From Anaerolineaceae bacterium (GTDB lineage: Bacteria > Chloroflexota > Anaerolineae > Anaerolineales > Anaerolineaceae): a DNA stretch of 7,309 bases. Under the pieces are notes generated by a model. That model made no database searches and was not told the DNA's origin. It saw nothing but the letters and a program-made list of their open reading frames with translations. A program made the position numbers and the translations under genes. The DNA is taken from contig JAQTMA010000109.1 of the NCBI GenBank assembly GCA_028714615.1, forward strand, positions 1-7,309, read 5' to 3'. This document shows positions 6,470-7,309 of this stretch, one piece after another; position 1 is the first letter of the stretch, and each line of letters starts with the position of its first letter.

Positions 6470-7107
6470 TCTGCCCGGCTGACCTCGCCGCGGATCGATA
6501 CTTCGGCGCGGCGCTCGATTGCACGCAAGAGCAGGTTAATGGCGATCACCAAAATAGCTACTGCCACGCTGCCGGCCAGGATCTTGCCGTAATTCGCGGT
6601 CGTGACCCCCTCGAACAGCAATTGTCCCAGCCCGCCGGCATTGATAAAGGCTGCGATCGTGCCGATCCCAATGATCGAAATGACCGCCAGGCGCACGCCC
6701 GCCAACAGCAGTGGCAGCGCCAGGGGGAACTCCACCCACCAGAAGCGCTGCCAGCCGCTCATCCCCATCCCGTTGGCGGCCTCCAGGATGGCGGGATCGA
6801 TGCCGGTGAGTCCCACCAACCAATTGCGCACCAACACCAATTGGGCGTAGGCCACCAAAGCTATTACCGCCGGGGTGAGGCCCAGCCCAAACAACGGGAT
6901 GAGCAGCACAAACAAAGATAGGCTGGGGATGGTGTAGATCACCCCGAGCACCGCCAGCACAGGACCGCGCCAGGCCCGCTTGCGGTTCAACAGTACGCCG
7001 GTGGGCAGGGCAATGGCGAGGGCCAGGGCGAGCGAGATCGCAGTCAGGCGCAGGTGCTCGGCCAGCCGTTGGGCCACCAGGGGCAGATGGGTAAGAAGGT
7101 AGTCCAT
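6466..7107 (-). CDS. opuCB: Osmoprotectant ABC transporter permease, OpuCB/ProW-like
   Basis: A 213-residue inner-membrane permease of the OpuC/OpuB family (glycine betaine, choline, carnitine or related compatible solutes). Its length is normal for OpuCB. Five to six hydrophobic segments are visible, including LTAISLALALAIALPTGVLL (21-40) and the family-typical YTIPSLSLFVLLIPLFGLG (58-76). The EAA coupling loop that docks the ATPase is clear: EAANGMGMSGWQRFWWVEFP (109-128). The ATG is 5 nt after the stop of the upstream ATPase, so they form one operon; no strong Shine-Dalgarno sequence is seen and coupling is likely. The stop at 6466-6468 lies at the very end of the hydrolase relic on the other strand. 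The partner permease and substrate-binding protein usual for this system are not downstream. Family assignment is firm; the exact solute and the Opu letter are not. Confidence 0.9.
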   Translation of the reverse strand: MDYLLTHLPLVAQRLAEHLRLTAISLALALAIALPTGVLLNRKRAWRGPVLAVLGVIYTIPSLSLFVLLIPLFGLGLTPAVIALVAYAQLVLVRNWLVGLTGIDPAILEAANGMGMSGWQRFWWVEFPLALPLLLAGVRLAVISIIGIGTIAAFINAGGLGQLLFEGVTTANYGKILAGSVAVAILVIAINLLLRAIERRAEVSIRGEVSRAE

Positions 7108-7112
7108 CGGAA

Positions 7113-7309
7113 TCAGGAAGGAACCGTTTGTCCGTTCGGGTTGAACAGCGCCAGGCGTAGGTCAGCCAGGGTGATTTCACCGATGGGCTGGCCATGCGAG
7201 TCGGTCACTTTCAGGGCAGGCACGCCGCCGGCCAGCAGGCGAGAGAGGGCGGTGCGCAGGTCATCTTCGGGATGGACTAACATGGATGCACCTGCGCCTA
7301 CCACCTCGC
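7113..7309 (-). CDS. Osmoprotectant ABC transporter ATPase, C-terminal CBS part (OpuCA-like, 5' end outside window)
   Basis: Only the last 65 codons are in the window; the frame is open to the right edge. The visible stretch reads as one CBS repeat: VVGAGASMLVHPEDDLRTAL, SRLLAGGVPALKVTDSHG, then QPIGEITLADLRLALF, with a short tail to NPNGQTVPS. C-terminal CBS domains are typical of OpuCA/ProV-type ATPases, where they tune transport to ionic strength or c-di-AMP. The nucleotide-binding domain is not visible, so the call relies on the CBS pattern plus the OpuCB-like permease 5 nt downstream. A stand-alone CBS protein in the same operon is a less likely alternative. Confidence 0.75.
   Translation of the reverse strand, partial: EVVGAGASMLVHPEDDLRTALSRLLAGGVPALKVTDSHGQPIGEITLADLRLALFNPNGQTVPS

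Noticed and set aside
6536..7195. 219-codon minus-strand frame over the permease
   Set aside because: It is a shifted-frame shadow of the OpuCB-like gene, and the product is Gly/Arg/Pro-rich with no membrane segments.

Overview
The window looks like chromosomal DNA from a moderately GC-rich bacterium. A Chloroflexota (Anaerolineae-like) source is my best guess. It rests on a Pro/Thr/Ser-rich linker right after a lipobox (about 5880-6035) and a NarL-type histidine kinase with the H-box form LHDTVKQQ. Both are suggestive, not diagnostic.

Layout from left to right. (1) A plus-strand, probably co-transcribed set at 1-3877: the 3' part of a large FtsX-type ABC permease, then a membrane histidine kinase 5 nt downstream, then a LuxR/NarL-type response regulator. 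It reads as an exporter-like FtsX machine with its own two-component system. (2) A convergent minus-strand module at 3964-5723: an ABC-2 exporter made of an ATPase with an E in place of the Q-loop glutamine and a six-helix permease (ATGA overlap). A possible 37-codon ORF precedes the ATPase with no gap. A sigma70-like promoter for this module lies at 5744-5772. Two stretches counted in this module are clearly less GC-rich than two counted in the response-regulator gene. (3) A plus-strand relic of a lipoprotein alpha/beta hydrolase at about 5853-6469. It has no usable signal peptide, has a frameshift at a C-run, and is cut off at the nucleophile elbow. (4) A minus-strand OpuC-type compatible-solute (glycine betaine/choline class) importer entering from the right edge: the CBS-domain tail of the ATPase and a complete permease, whose stop codon lies at the end of the hydrolase relic.

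How the parts work together. The kinase and regulator most likely sense an extracytoplasmic cue and control the adjacent FtsX transporter and perhaps the convergent ABC-2 exporter. That would make the left 5.7 kb an envelope-stress or drug/peptide-resistance locus, but this is inference. The right end is a separate osmoprotectant locus, joined to region 3 by what looks like an old rearrangement. I see no tRNA, rRNA, CRISPR, insertion sequence or recognisable origin. No single gene is of an unknown type apart from the tiny ORF at 5610-5723.
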